A stretch of 64,000 nucleotides of DNA from NCBI GenBank assembly GCA_002886105.1, contig CP025776.1, positions 3,348,001-3,412,000 of the forward strand, in the 5' to 3' direction. The stretch is from Enterobacter sp. EA-1 (GTDB lineage Bacteria > Pseudomonadota > Gammaproteobacteria > Enterobacterales > Enterobacteriaceae). A model generated the notes under the pieces. The model saw only the letters and a program-made list of their open reading frames with translations, ran no database searches and was not told the origin of the DNA. Shown here one piece after another: positions 11,104 to 23,265 of the stretch (position 1 is the first letter of the stretch; each line of letters begins with the position of its first letter). A program made the translations under genes and the position numbers.

Positions 11104-11833
11104 ATGAGTATTAAATTAAACAGCATCAATTGCTTTTATGGCGCACACCGAGGCGCTGTTCGATATCACACTGGATTGCCCACAGGGTGAAACCCTCGTG
11201 CTGCTCGGCCCAAGCGGTGCGGGTAAAAGTTCGCTGTTGCGCGTACTCAACCTGCTGGAAATGCCGCGTTCCGGCCAGTTAAGCATTGCCGGCAATCATT
11301 TCGATTTTGCCACGACCCCGTCTGATAAAGCGATTCGCGAGTTGCGCCAGAACGTGGGCATGGTGTTCCAGCAATACAATCTTTGGCCGCACCTGACCGT
11401 GCTGCAAAACCTGATTGAAGCGCCGTGCCGCGTGCTTGGTTTGAGTAAAGATCAGGCGCTGGCCCGCGCAGAGAAACTGCTGGAGCGTTTACGTCTTAAA
11501 CCCTATAGCGATCGCTATCCGCTGCATTTGTCCGGCGGTCAGCAACAGCGCGTCGCTATTGCCCGTGCGCTGATGATGGAGCCGCAGGTGCTGCTGTTTG
11601 ATGAACCGACTGCCGCACTCGATCCGGAGATCACCGCACAGATCGTCAGCATCATTCATGAACTGGCGGAAACCGGCATTACGCAGGTGATTGTGACCCA
11701 TGAAGTCGAAGTGGCGCGCAAAACAGCCAGCCGCGTGGTGTATATGGAAAACGGTCACATTGTTGAGCAAGGGGATGCGGGCTGCTTTGCCGCGCCGCAG
11801 ACCGACGCGTTTAAATACTACCTATCTCACTGA
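11104..11833 (+). CDS. artP: Arginine ABC transporter ATP-binding protein ArtP (one frameshift)
   Basis: ATPase of the ArtPQM arginine importer. The start ATG at 11104 gives [16 protein letters not shown]; an indel near 11152 shifts into [30 protein letters not shown]. Walker A is GPSGAGKSS, the ABC signature [15 protein letters not shown], Walker [16 protein letters not shown]-loop [10 protein letters not shown]. It ends FKYYLSH, as in E. coli. First gene of artP-artI-artQ-artM with short intergenic gaps. Confidence 0.96.
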
Positions 11834-11852
11834 AGACTCGGGAATAATGACA

Positions 11853-12586
11853 ATGAAAAAAGTACTGATTGCCGCGCTACTTGCAAGCGTCAGCCTTAGC
11901 GCTACTGCAGCCCAGACTATCCGTTTCGCCACTGAAGCGAGCTACCCTCCGTTTGAATCCACCGATGCCAACAACAAAATCGTCGGCTTTGATGTGGATC
12001 TGGCCAACGCGCTGTGTAAAGAGATCGACGCGACCTGCACCTTTACTAACCGAGGGCATTCGACAGCCTGATCCCCAGCCTGAAATTCCGCCGCTTCGAT
12101 GCGGTGATGGCGGGTATGGACATCACGCCAGAGCGCGAAAAGCAGGTGCTGTTCACCACGCCTTACTATGACAACTCCGCGTTGTTTGTCGGTCAGCAGG
12201 GTAAATTCACCAGCATCGACCAGTTGAAAGGCAAACGTGTTGGCGTACAAAACGGCACCACGCACCAGAAATTCATCAACGACAAACACCCGGAAATCAC
12301 CACCGTTCCGTACGACAGCTACCAGAACGCGCGTCTTGATCTGCAAAATGGTCGCATCGACGCGGTATTCGGCGACACCGCTGTGGTGACCGAATGGCTG
12401 AAAGCCGATGCCAAACTGGCGGCAGTCGGCGATAAAGTGACCGATAAAGAGTACTTCGGCACCGGTCTGGGTATCGCGGTTCGTCAGGGCAACACTGAAC
12501 TGCAGCAGAAATTCAACACTGCGCTGGAAAAAGTGAAGAAAGATGGGACATACCAGACCATCTATAACAAATGGTTCCAGAAGTAA
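11853..12586 (+). CDS. artI: Arginine ABC transporter periplasmic-binding protein ArtI (one frameshift)
   Basis: Class II periplasmic amino-acid-binding protein. Signal peptide MKKVLIAALLASVSLSATAA is followed by QTIRFATEASYPPFESTDANNKIVGFDVDLA, the SBP family 3 signature. MDITPEREKQVLFTTPYYDNSALFVG and NGRIDAVFGDTAVVTEWL match ArtI. A single break near 12055 interrupts FTNQAFDSLIPSLKFRR. About 243 residues, full length. The ATG at 11853 is chosen over 11847 (MTMKK) to match the E. coli signal peptide. Confidence 0.96.
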
Positions 12587-12592
12587 TACTTA

Positions 12593-13314
12593 ATGAACGA
12601 AATGTTTTCCATTAGCAAGCGCCGCCGGGATGACCGTCGGCCTTGCCGTTTGCGCGCTGATCATCGGCACGGTTCTGGCGATGATCTTTTGCGGTATGGG
12701 AGTCCGTTAAGTGGCGCCCTATTGCACCGGCTCGGCACTGCATGGGTCACCGTTTTGCGTGGCCTGCCGGAAATCCCTGGTGGTTCTGTTTATCTATTTC
12801 GGATCGTCACAGCTGCTGTTACTGCTCTCTGATGGTTTTTCCATCAACTTTGGGCGTGGTGCAGATCCCGGTGCAGATCCAGATTGAAAACTTCGATGTC
12901 AGCCCGTTCCTGTGCGGTGTGATTGCGCTCTCTTTACTGTATGCGGCTTACGCTTCGCAAACCCTGCGCGGCGCGCTGAAGGCCGTTCCGGATGGTCAAC
13001 GCGAATCCGGCCGGGGCGCTGGGATTGTCGAAAGCGGCGATTTTCTTCCGCACGGTGATGCCGCAAATGTGGCGCCACGCGCTACCGGGTTTGGGCAATC
13101 AGTGGCTGGTGCTGTTGAAAGATACCGCGCTGGTGTCGCTGATCAGCGTAAATGACCTGATGCTGCAAACCAAAAGCATTGCCACTCGTACTCAGGAGCC
13201 GTTTACGGTACATTGTGGCGGCGGCGATTTACACTGGTGATCACCTTGTTCAGCCAGTGGATCCTGAAACGCATTGACTTGCGCGCAACGCGTTTTGAAC
13301 GGAGACCGAACTAA
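12593..13314 (+). CDS. artQ: Arginine ABC transporter permease ArtQ (frameshifted)
   Basis: Inner-membrane permease subunit. Starts MNEMFSISK and then, in shifted frames, [25 protein letters not shown] and the C-terminal [11 protein letters not shown]...[29 protein letters not shown], which holds the EAA loop that contacts ArtP. Breaks lie near 12625, 12710, 12780, 12990 and 13215. The stop TAA at 13312-13314 overlaps the artM ATG (TAATG), indicating translational coupling. Confidence 0.94.
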
Positions 13315-13986
13315 TGCTGGCGTTTTTACCCCGAACTGCTCAAAGGCCTGCATACCAGCCTGACGCTGACCATCGCCTCGCTGATTGTGGCGCTGATTTT
13401 GTCGCTGCTGTTTACCATCGTGCTGACGCTGAAAACGCCGGTGCTGACGCAGATCGTGCGCGCGTATATCACGCTGTTTACCGGTACGCCGCTGCTGGTG
13501 CAGATCTTCCTGATTTACTACGGGCCGGGTCAGTTCCCGACGTTGCAGGAATACCCGTTTATCTGGCATCTGCTGTCGCAGCCGTGGCTTTGTGCACTGC
13601 TGGCGCTGTCATTGAACAGCGCAGCCTACACCACACAGCTTTTTTTACGGGGCAATTCGCGCGATCCCCGGACGGTCAGTGGCAGTCCTGCCATGCACTG
13701 GGGATGAGCAAGAAAGATACGCTGGCGATTTTACTGCCGTATGCGTTTAAACGCGCACTCTCATCTTACTCGAACGAAGTGGTGCTGGTGTTCAAGAGCA
13801 CCTCGCTGGCGTACACCATCACGCTGATGGAAGTGATGGGCCATGGGCAGTTGCTGTATGGCCGCACCTACGACGTGATGGTGTTCCGGCGCCGCCGGGC
13901 TGATTTATCTGGTGGTTAACGGCCTGTTGACCCTGATGATGCGCCTGATTGAACGCAAAGCGCTGGCTTTCGAACGCCGCAACTGA
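13314..13986 (+). CDS. artM: Arginine ABC transporter permease ArtM (frameshifted)
   Basis: Second permease subunit of the arginine importer. Homology runs ELLKGLHTSLTLTIASLIVAL, YITLFTGTPLLVQIFLIYYGPGQFP, LCALLALSLNSAAYTTQLF, then LGMSKKDTLAILLPYAFKRALSSYSNEVVLVFKSTSLAYTI (EAA loop). It ends MRLIERKALAFERRN, TGA at 13984. Breaks lie near 13330, 13650 and 13885. A terminator follows. Confidence 0.94.
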
Positions 13987-14005
13987 TTGCATAAATAATA
14001 AACAT

Positions 14006-14040
14006 AAGGCGGGTAATGCATTAATTACTCGCCTTTTTTA
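14006..14040 (+). terminator. Rho-independent terminator after artPIQM
   Basis: Stem GGCGGGTAAT / ATTACTCGCC with a GCATTA loop and a following T run. It separates artPIQM from the independently transcribed artJ. Confidence 0.85.
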
Positions 14041-14154
14041 TTTCATTAAAAATATTTAATCATTTTTATTGCATATAAATTCAGTTAATGGCATTGTTAG
14101 CCCCATGCCTCAGACACGGCAACAACAATAAGATTGACAGACAGGAGTTCCATA

Positions 14155-14886
14155 ATGAAAAAACTGATACTGGCCGCCCTTCTCGCCACTTTCGCCGCAG
14201 GCGCCTCTGCCGCTGACAAAATCAACTTTGGCGTTTCCGCTACCTATCCGCCATTCGAATCTCTGGATGCGAATAACAAGATCGTCGGTTTTGACATCGA
14301 TCTGGCCAATGCCCTGTGCAAACAAATGCAGGCGGATTGCACATTTACCAACCACGCGTTCGACAGCCCTGATCCCGGCGCTGAAGTTTAAAATATGACG
14401 CCGTGATCTCCGGTATGGATATCACGCCGGAGCGTAGCAAGCAGGTCTCGTTTACCGAACCGTACTACGCAAACTCTGCGGTGGTGATTGCGAAGAAAGA
14501 TGCGTTCAAATCCTTTGACGATCTGAAAGGCAAACGTATCGGCATGGAAAATGGCACCACGCACCAGAAATATCTGCAGGACAAACACCCGGAAGTGAAA
14601 ACCGTGGCTTACGACAGCTATCAGAATGCGATTATCGACCTGAAAAACGGTCGTCTGGATGGCGTGTTTGGTGATACAGCGGTGGTGAATGAGTGGCTGA
14701 AAACGAACCCGCAACTGGGTGTCGCCACGCCGAAAGTAACCGATGCGCAATACTTTGGTACTGGCCTCGGTATCGCAGTACGCCCGGATAACGGGGGCCC
14801 TGCTGGAAAAACTGAATGCCGCGTTGAAAGCGATTAAAGCCGACGGTACCTATCAGAAAATCAGCGATCAGTGGTTCCCGCAGTAA
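14155..14886 (+). CDS. artJ: ABC transporter arginine-binding protein ArtJ (frameshifted)
   Basis: High-affinity arginine-binding periplasmic protein. Signal peptide MKKLILAALLATFAAGASA is followed by ADKINFGVSATYPPFESLDANNKIVGFDIDLANALCKQM. ISGMDITPERSKQVSFTEPYYANSAVV and LKNGRLDGVFGDTAVVNEWLKTNPQLG are diagnostic of ArtJ. It ends GTYQKISDQWFPQ, TAA at 14884. Breaks near 14372 and 14795 only. It is a paralogue of ArtI; separate terminators on both sides show a monocistronic unit, as in E. coli where ArgR controls it. Confidence 0.96.
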
Positions 14887-14906
14887 TAGAGTTTCTCGCT
14901 AATTGA

Positions 14907-14937
14907 ATAAATACCCGCTTTCTGGCGGGTATTTATT
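14907..14937 (+). terminator. Rho-independent terminator of artJ
   Basis: Stem AAATACCCGC / GCGGGTATTT with a TTTCTG loop, starting about 20 bp after the artJ stop and ending in a T-rich tail. It may also serve the convergent lipoprotein gene. Confidence 0.85.
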
Positions 14938-14956
14938 TTCAGTTAATCACGCTCAG

Positions 14957-15381
14957 TCAGCAGCACCAACCGGGGCGATCTATGACCGGATTGATTTTGT
15001 AATCCGTTCCACGCCACTTCATCAGTGACAACCCACCTCCTGCCCGTAAATGAAATTCTGCCGAAGCAATAATCACACCTTCACGATTAATCGTAAACTC
15101 AGCAGACGACAGGTAAGGCACCACATCCCATGTGCGGCGTGCTGTGTAATTCATAATATAGGAGCAATTGTCAGGGCGAGTTCCACTAAAAACCACCGAC
15201 TGAATATGGTTGTAAGTGAGACGCTGCTGCACAACCGGAAGCAGATCGCTGACTTTTACAGCCTCATTTTTTGAATACAGATACGGCTAATGGCTTCCGT
15301 TTTTGCCAACGGGGTCACCTTCACCGACGTACATCCCACGAGGCCCAAAGCTATCATCGGCAACAACACATTTATTTTCAT
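14957..15381 (-). CDS. Sbal_3080-family-like lipoprotein (one frameshift)
   Basis: Starts MKINVLLPMIALGLVGCTSV, a lipoprotein signal with lipobox LVGC, then KVTPLAKTEAISRICIQK. A run of six A residues at about 15270 is one short; restoring one base gives NEAVKVSDLLPVVQQRLTYN, joining the rest of the protein (TRPDNCSYIMNYTARRTWDV, SAEFHLRAGGGLSLMKWRGT). The two cysteines and the LSLMKW.GT motif fit the Sbal_3080 lipoprotein family as I remember it. About 141 residues, function unknown. It lies between artJ and rlmC, where E. coli K-12 has no gene. Confidence 0.7.
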
Positions 15382-15451
15382 AATATTATCCATGAGTAAT
15401 CAACGCCTGCCTATTATGCCAGCGAGGACTGCTCAGCAACATCGCCGAAAA

Positions 15452-16585
15452 TTAAGGGTGGCGAACCAGCAGTGTCAAAACTTCGTAATGGGCGGTGTGT
15501 GGGAACATATCAAACAGTTGCACACGTTCAATTCGGTAGCCGGGCAACAGGCGGATATCTTTCGCCATGGTGCTGGCATTACAGCTGGAATAGATGATGT
15601 AAGGTGGAGCCATCCGGCTGAGATAATCGCACAGCGCTGCGCCAATCCCCCGCCGCGGCGGGTTAACCAGCACCAGATCCGGCACATCGCCCTGCGCGGT
15701 GGCAAACTGCGTGGAGTCCAGTGCACGGAAACGCAGGTTTTGCAGCCCTAAGGCTTGCGCGGATTGTGTCGCGCAGGCTATCGCCTCTGGTGCGATTTCA
15801 ATCCCAGTCAGACGCATGTCGGGCGTTGCGCAGTGCAGGCCAAAACCGCCGACGCCGCAGAACAGATCCCACATATGCGCCACAGGCAACGCCCGTACCC
15901 AATCCCGCGCAGTCGCATAGAGCGTGCTGGCTACCGTCGGGTTGGTCTGAAAGAAACTCTGCGGGCGGATCCACAGCGGCACGCCATTAAAATTTTCCGC
16001 GAGCGCCTGTTGTTCAGTGAGGAAAAACTCCGTCTCCCCTTCCATGATGGCCATATGCACTGGCTGAATATTGGCGGAGACCACCCTGAGCTGCGGTAAC
16101 TGCGCCAGCAACGCAGGCAGCGCCACTTGCACTGGTGCGCGAGCTTCGCTTCCGAGCGCAGGACAAAACGCAGCATCATGCCGCCATCCTGCTGGCTTTC
16201 GGTTATCAGCAAATACTTCCAACTCGCCGCGTTTGCGCGCCACGTTGTATGGCGTTAACCCTGCTCGGGCGATAAAGGGTTTCCAGCGCAGCGAAAACCG
16301 GTAAAAGGAGGCAGGATAGAGCGGGCAAGTGGTCAGATCTTCCGGCGTGCCATCACGGTGCAACATACCGAGCAACGGTTTTTCTACACTCCCGCTGACC
16401 ACCATTTTGGCTTTATTGCGAAACCCTTGTTCCGGGCCGCTGACCGGCGAGTCCCAACGCCCCACGGGCAACCCCTCCAGTAAATGCCGGAGATCGTCCA
16501 TTTTGGTGGTGAGTTGTGTTGCCAGCGGTTGTTCGATCCACTGACAGGATCGGCAACGCCCGGCGTCGTAGAGAGCGCACTGCAT
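15452..16585 (-). CDS. rlmC: 23S rRNA (uracil-747-C5)-methyltransferase RlmC
   Basis: SAM-dependent methyltransferase of the TrmA/RumA class that makes m5U747 in 23S rRNA. The gene is intact: 377 residues, the normal length. The N-terminal cysteines ([12 protein letters not shown]) plus the cysteine in DLTTCPLYP form the [4Fe-4S] site. The SAM-binding motif is [24 protein letters not shown] and the catalytic-cysteine motif [12 protein letters not shown] follow. The ATG at 16585 matches the E. coli start MQCALYDAG. Confidence 0.97.
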   Translation of the reverse strand: MQCALYDAGRCRSCQWIEQPLATQLTTKMDDLRHLLEGLPVGRWDSPVSGPEQGFRNKAKMVVSGSVEKPLLGMLHRDGTPEDLTTCPLYPASFYRFSLRWKPFIARAGLTPYNVARKRGELEVFADNRKPAGWRHDAAFCPALGSEARAPVQVALPALLAQLPQLRVVSANIQPVHMAIMEGETEFFLTEQQALAENFNGVPLWIRPQSFFQTNPTVASTLYATARDWVRALPVAHMWDLFCGVGGFGLHCATPDMRLTGIEIAPEAIACATQSAQALGLQNLRFRALDSTQFATAQGDVPDLVLVNPPRRGIGAALCDYLSRMAPPYIIYSSCNASTMAKDIRLLPGYRIERVQLFDMFPHTAHYEVLTLLVRHP

Positions 16586-16628
16586 AGTAAAGCCTTTCTT
16601 TTTGCGGGGGGCCGGGATTGTACCACCG

Positions 16629-17101
16629 TTATTGCAGGCGGAAAAAGCGTCGGCTTGGCGTGGGGATAAACAGCAGAAACAACACCAGAAAATCAGGCAG
16701 TTTTTGCATCATCAGCGAGCGGAAAATCTCCCGGCGCGACTCCCCGGCAATGCTGAAAAGTTCGGGATAACCGTAACCCAGCGAGGCGGCCCATAAATAG
16801 CCGGTAGAGACGATTTGCGTGCCGAGATAGGAGCCAGCGCGCCCAGTTACGCCCTTTCACCACGGAAAAGGCGCAGAGGATTTCGACAAACACCAGCACC
16901 AGACTGCCAAGAAAAATCAGTGTCAGGCTCCGAGGTCTGCGCGCTGCGCTGCACAAAATCCAGCATCCCGCGCATCCCGAGCACATTTATCACCATCAGC
17001 ACATCAACACAGCGAATGAGAATAATGGCGATCGCCGCCACCTGTACCAGCGCAGGCACATTCAATTTCGCATGATGCGTGGTCTTCTTGAAAAATCCCA
17101 A
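16629..17101 (-). CDS. ybjO: YbjO inner-membrane protein, DUF2593 (frameshifted)
   Basis: Small four-helix membrane protein: [26 protein letters not shown], then in a second frame [32 protein letters not shown], and a C-terminal [20 protein letters not shown]-type segment ending RRFFRLQ (TAA at 16629). Breaks lie near 16930, 16825 and 16695. The visible start is TTG at 17101 ([16 protein letters not shown]), about 8 bp after AGGGA; E. coli begins a few residues earlier, so the true start may be upstream and lost to an indel. Function unknown. Confidence 0.85.
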
Positions 17102-17177
17102 TTCGGTGTTTTCCCTGTGAGAAAAAATGCCGCGACAGGCGCGGCATCAGCAACACAATTTCCCGATTCTAATGAGT

Positions 17178-18025
17178 TCAGCTTTGTCTTGCACGCTGGA
17201 TGTCACGGATACGCTGTTTTTCCGCCCGGGCCATTAAATACCGGTGCGATAAAACCAACAATGCCCACCACACCGAGGATAAGCGTCGCCAGCGCGTTGA
17301 TTTCAGGATTTACCCCCATACGCACGCTGGAGAACACCAGCATTGGCAGCGTGGTTGCCCCCGGCCCGGAGACGAAACTGGCAATCACCAGATCATCCAG
17401 CGACAGGGTAAATGCCAGCAGCCAACCGGAGACAATCGCCGGCATGATCATCGGCAGTGTGATCACAAAGAAGACTTTCAGCGGCGTGGCGCCTAAATCC
17501 ATCGCAGCTTCTTCAATGGAGCGATCCAGTTCGCGCAGACGCGAGGAGATCACCACCGCCACATAGGCAGTACAGAAGGTGACATGCGCCAGCCAGATGG
17601 TCAGCATACCGCGGTCCGCAGGCCAGCCAATGGCATGGCCCAGCGCAACAAACAGCAGCAGCAACGACAAACCGGTGATCACATCTGGCATCACCAGCGG
17701 CGCGGTGATCATAAACGCAAAGCCGTTTGAACCCCGGAAGCGGCCAAAACGCACCATCACCACGGCGGCAATGGTGCCGAGGATAGCGGCCATCGTCGCC
17801 GCACAGGCGGCAATGGTCAGGCTCAGCCCGACCGCGCTCATCATTGCGTCATCATGGAACAGCTCGCCATACCAGCGGGTGGACCAGCCTGCCCACACCG
17901 TCACCAGCTTCGAGCTGTTAAACGAGTAGATAACCAGCATCAGCATCGGCGCATAGAGAAACGTAAACCCAAGCACGAGGATCAGAATGCGCCGAGGGAG
18001 AGCGCACTACCGGTAAGTTGTTCAT
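17178..18025 (-). CDS. potI: Putrescine ABC transporter permease PotI (frameshifted at ends)
   Basis: Membrane subunit of the PotFGHI putrescine importer. MNNLPVVRSP at 18025 shifts near 17985 into LGFTFLYAPMLMLVIYSFNSSKLVTVWAGWSTRWYGEL. The EAA loop is EEAAMDLGATPLKVFFVITLPMIMPAI; the C-terminus in a further frame is MARAEKQRIRDIQRARQS, TGA at 17178. The ATG overlaps the end of potH (ATGA once a missing G at about 18035 is restored), showing coupling. Confidence 0.95.
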
Positions 18026-18973
18026 GCGTTGTCCCCGCCTGTTTCTGCTGATGTTTGTGGAACCACATGATCGGCACAATCAACAGCAGCAGCATGATCA
18101 CCGCCACCGCCGAGGCTACCGGCCAGTCACGGTTATTAAAGAACTCCTGCCACAACACGCGGCCAATCATGATGCTGTCTGGCCCGCCGAGCAGTTCCAG
18201 GATCACGAACTCCCCACCGCCGGAATAAACACCAGCATCGACCCGGCGATAATCCCGCCTTTGGTGAGTGGCACGATCACGCTGAAGAAGGTTTTCAGCG
18301 GACGCGCACCCAAATCCAGCGAGGCTTCCACCAGTGAGTAGTCGATACGCGTCAGCGCGGTATAAATCGGCAGCACCATAAACGGCAGGTAGGCATAGAC
18401 AATCCCGATATAGACCGCCGGTTGGTATGCAGAATGGTCAGCGGCTGATCGATAACCCCAAGCCACATCAGGAAGTTATTCAGCACGCCATTACTTTTCA
18501 GGATCCCCATCCACGCATAAACACGGATCAGAAACGAGGTCCACGACGGCAGGATCACCAGCAGCAGCAATATGTTACGCGTGGAGGGTTTACTGTGCGC
18601 CACCGCCCGGTGCCAGCGGATAGCCCAGCAGCAGACAGCAAATCGTTGAGATCGCGGCCACCTGGAAGCGACTGAAGATACGCTTCAAAGTAGAGTGGAT
18701 CGTCCGTCAATTGCAGGAAGTTACCCAGATTCAGCGTAACGGTTAACCGCCCGTCCGCCCATTCAATCAGGTCGGTATAGGGCGGGATCTGCCGCGCCAT
18801 CTCAGCAAGACTGATTTTGAAGACAATCAAAAACGGCAGCAGAAACAGCAGGATTAACCAGATATAGGGCAGCGCAATCACCAGCTTGCGCCCGTGGCAT
18901 CTGCATGCGCGCCAGCCACAATGTAAAACCGCCCGGTTTTTTCGACGCGGGTCGGCGGCTCCAGTGTACTCAT
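18022..18973 (-). CDS. potH: Putrescine ABC transporter permease PotH (frameshifted)
   Basis: Second permease of the putrescine importer, about 317 codons. Starts MSTLEPP; after a break near 18900 it continues GRKLVIALPYIWLILLFLLPFLIVFKISLAEMARQIPPYTDLIEWADG. Later segments are AVAHSKPSTRNILLLLVILPSWTSFLIRVYAWMGIL, EASLDLGARPLKTFFSVIVPLTKGGIIAGS (EAA loop) and the C-terminal LLGGPDSIMIGRVLWQEFFNNRDWPVASA. Breaks lie near 18655, 18605, 18425, 18215 and 18035. potG ends 10 bp upstream on the same strand. Confidence 0.95.
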
Positions 18974-18982
18974 CATCGCTCC

Positions 18983-20121
18983 TTAAACCGTCAGAACCAC
19001 ACAACTATCGGCGTCCCAGCAGAGACGAACTTCATCTCCCCGCAGTTGGCGCGCGCCTTTACGGTAGCGATGCGCGTTCTGCAACTGGGCGCTGATCATC
19101 TGCCCGCTTTGCAAACGCACGTGATAAATCGAGAGATCGCCGAGATAGGCGATGTGCACCACTTCGCCCACCGCAAAGTTGTAGCCATCGGCTGGCGGAT
19201 CCTCGCAGAGCATGATTTTTTCCGGACGCAGCGCCACATACACCGGCACGTTATCCACCACCGAGGCATCCGGATCGACTTTCAGCGGATGCATCAGCCC
19301 CGGCGAGTCAATCACCAGCCCGTCTTCCGGCGATCTTTCAGCAGCCCTTCGAAGACGTTCACCGAACCGATAAACTCGGCGCTGTAACGGGTGGTCGGGT
19401 GCTCGTAAATCTCTTCCGGCTCGCCAATCTGCACGAACTTACCGCGATTCATGATGGCGATACGCCCGGCCATGGTCATCGCCTCTTCCCTCGGTCATGA
19501 GTCACCATCACGCAGGTCACGCCGACGCGCTCAAGGATATCCACCACTTCCAGTTGCATACGGTCGCGCAGCTTTTTATCCAGCGCGCCCATTGGTTCAT
19601 CCAGCAGCAGCAATTTCGGGCGCTTCGCCAGACTGCGGGCCAGCGCCACACGCTGACGCTGACCACCGGAAAGCTGATGCGGCTTGCGTTTGGCAAACTC
19701 GCTCATGTGCACCAGTGCTCAGCATCTCCGCCACCCGGTTGGCGATTTCAGCCTTCGGTAGCTTGTCCTGTTTCCAGGCCAAAAGCGATGTTCTGCTCCA
19801 CCGTCATATGCGGGAATAACGCATAGGACTGAAACATCATATTGATGGGCCGCAGATACGGCGGCACGTGCGCCAGATCGACGCCATCGAGCATAATTTG
19901 CCCCTGAGTGGGCTGTTCAAAACCAGCGAGCATACGCAGCAGCGTCGACTTGCCACAGCCGGACGCGCCGAGCAGGGCAAAAATCTCGCCTTTATAAATG
20001 GTCAGGCTGACATCATCAACGGCGTGCTGCCCGTCGAAGGATTTGGTCAGATTGCGGATTTCCAGCAGCGGCGTCAGATCCTTGCGGCTCTTCGCCTGTG
20101 GGCGGGGATAGCGTCATTCAC
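18983..20121 (-). CDS. potG: Putrescine ABC transporter ATP-binding protein PotG (frameshifted)
   Basis: ATPase of the putrescine importer. The start is taken as GTG at 20121 (VNDAIP, matching E. coli MNDAIP). Walker [21 protein letters not shown] lies near 19960-19920, the signature [20 protein letters not shown] and Walker [15 protein letters not shown] around 19690-19580, and the H-loop VTHD at about 19500. The C-terminal TOBE domain reads [19 protein letters not shown] and ends CVVLTV. Breaks lie near 20105, 19770, 19715, 19490, 19330 and 19045. Confidence 0.95.
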
Positions 20122-20261
20122 TCAAGTGCTCTCCGGCAAAAACATCAACCCGTTTCAACAGGTTGTCGTATTAATGACTGGACAGAGGCCAATCGCCTCT
20201 GTCCATTTGTAGGGCAGTTGCACCGCCCCGGTGCAGCATTTCACCTCGTCAGGTGACTGAA

Positions 20262-21377
<1,116 letters not shown>

Positions 21378-21723
21378 ATCTCATTCCTTCTGGAAAGTCC
21401 GTTAACATACGAACTAAGTGTACGCATTTAAGATATGCAAGAATCATGCATATTTTGTCACTCTGCACAGCCTCGGAGGAGAATACTCTTCCGGCAGACA
21501 CCGCATGCTGTTTTAAGCACCGCAAGAATAACTGTAGCCGGTTTGAGGCTATAGGTCAGATTAAAAAACGCCTTTTATCAATTTTTTATGCAGGATCTGT
21601 CTATGTGATAAGCCGGAACGGGAGGAATAGCGGTGAAAAATTCTTTATGAAAAGGTTAATTGCAGAATAAAAACATTTATTATGCAGCCGCTCTGGCAGC
21701 GACTGCGCTAATGTCACGGCGAG
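21378..21723. other. Intergenic region between potF and ybjN
   Basis: About 345 bp holding the potF promoter region. AT-rich, with possible -10-like elements around 21420-21460. No convincing gene, hairpin or RNA was recognised. Confidence 0.5.
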
Positions 21724-22204
21724 TTAGTGAAGAAAATTGTGCGACTCTTCAACAACAGTCACATCTTCTTCGCCGGAGAGAACAGCAGCTGGTGTGCGTT
21801 GGCTTCCATGATCACCATCGAAATCTGCTCTTCACTCTGGCGTACAAACCAGTGCGAACTGTTCAAAAGTGACACCCGGCCCGACGCTCAATGACTGGCA
21901 CACCACCAGCTTGGGCAGGTTATCATCCTGAATATCCGAGGAACGCTTTCACCGTGAGGGAACTGGCGTTGATGGCAGACAGATCCGCAGAGAGCGCCAG
22001 CAACGCAGAAGGTTTAACCTCAGCCATGGCGGTAAACAGCAGAATGTCATTCACCAGATCGACTTTCGCATCGAACACGCCGTCAAAATTTTGCATATGC
22101 GGCAGATGCAGCGCCCGGCAGTTATCGCACTCAAAAAGGTGATGCCCAGTTCGTCGAGCCAGTGACGAAGCGTGTCCAGACCGAGGGACGACGAGTGAAT
22201 CCAT
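21724..22204 (-). CDS. ybjN: YbjN family sensory/regulatory protein (frameshifted)
   Basis: Enterobacterial YbjN, about 158 residues with the type III secretion chaperone-like fold; implicated in stress adaptation and motility in E. coli and in virulence in Erwinia. Starts MDSLVVPR, then FECDNCRALHLPHMQNFDGVFDAKVDLVNDI, SALLALSADLSAINASSLTVKAF, and ends HNFLH. Breaks lie near 22185, 22140, 21945 and 21860. Confidence 0.92.
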
Positions 22205-22288
22205 ATTTGCAGCGCTCTCTTACTGTAAAATTGCCCATAGCTTACGCAAAAGTGCTGAACGCACCATTGATAGCGCAGAAAAATCGCC

Positions 22289-23193
22289 TCAGCCGCCTGT
22301 TTTCAGGCAAAAACCGGGGGTTGCCTGCCGTTCAATCCACTGGATCATACGCCCGGCGATATCAATGCCCGTCGCTTTTTCGATACCTTCAAGACCCCGG
22401 CGATGCATTCACTTCCATCACCAGCGGGCCGCGGTTGGCACGTAAAATATCCACCCCGGCAACGTCCAGCCCCAGCGTTTGTGCAGCCGCCAGCGCAATT
22501 TCCCGCTCACGCGGGGTGATGTTCGCTACGGTTGCCACGCCGCCGCGATGCAGGTTTGAGCGGAAATCACCCTCTTTCGCCCGGCGTTCAATCGCCGCGA
22601 CGACTTCATTACCGACCACCGAGGCAACGGACGTCGCAGCCTTTCGCTTCCTGAATGTACTCCTGCACAAGAATGTGCGCATTAAGCCCACGAAAAGCAT
22701 CAATCACGCTTTCCGCCGCCCCACGGCGGGTTTCTGCCAGCACCACACCAATGCCCTGCGTCCCTCCACCAGTTTCACCACCAGCGGCGCACCGACCATA
22801 TTGATCAAATCACTGGTATCGTCGGGCGAATGGGCAATGCCGGTGAGCGGCAGATCGATCCCCCCGGCGGGCAAGTAACTGCAACGAGCGCAGCTTGTCT
22901 CTGGCGCGGGTAATGGCGACGGATTCGTTAAGCGGATAGCTGCCCAGCATTTCAAACTGGCGCAGCGCGGCAGTGCCGTAGAAGGTAATGGCCGAACCAA
23001 TACGCGGGATCACCGCGTCAAAATACGGAAGCTGACGACCTTTATAGTGAATCGACGACGCCGCAGGGCTGATATTCATATAACAGGACAGCGGATCGAG
23101 GATTTCGACCAGATGACCGCGATGCATCGCCGCTTCACGCAGACGTTTACATGAATAAAGCGTTCCATCCCGGGATAATATGGCAATTTTCAC
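22289..23193 (-). CDS. rimK: Ribosomal protein S6--L-glutamate ligase RimK (frameshifted)
   Basis: ATP-grasp ligase that adds glutamate residues to the C-terminus of ribosomal protein S6. [41 protein letters not shown] at the N-terminus; ATP-grasp regions are [36 protein letters not shown] and [25 protein letters not shown] (metal-binding Glu and Asn). The C-terminus [19 protein letters not shown] lies in another frame. Breaks near 22875, 22795, 22740, 22635 and 22395. About 300 codons, full length. Confidence 0.95.
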
Positions 23194-23265
23194 CCTGCAC
23201 CTCGCAACAAAGACCGGTAAAAGCCCGCGTATGATACACGCAGCAACGCACAGGATGAACGGGTA

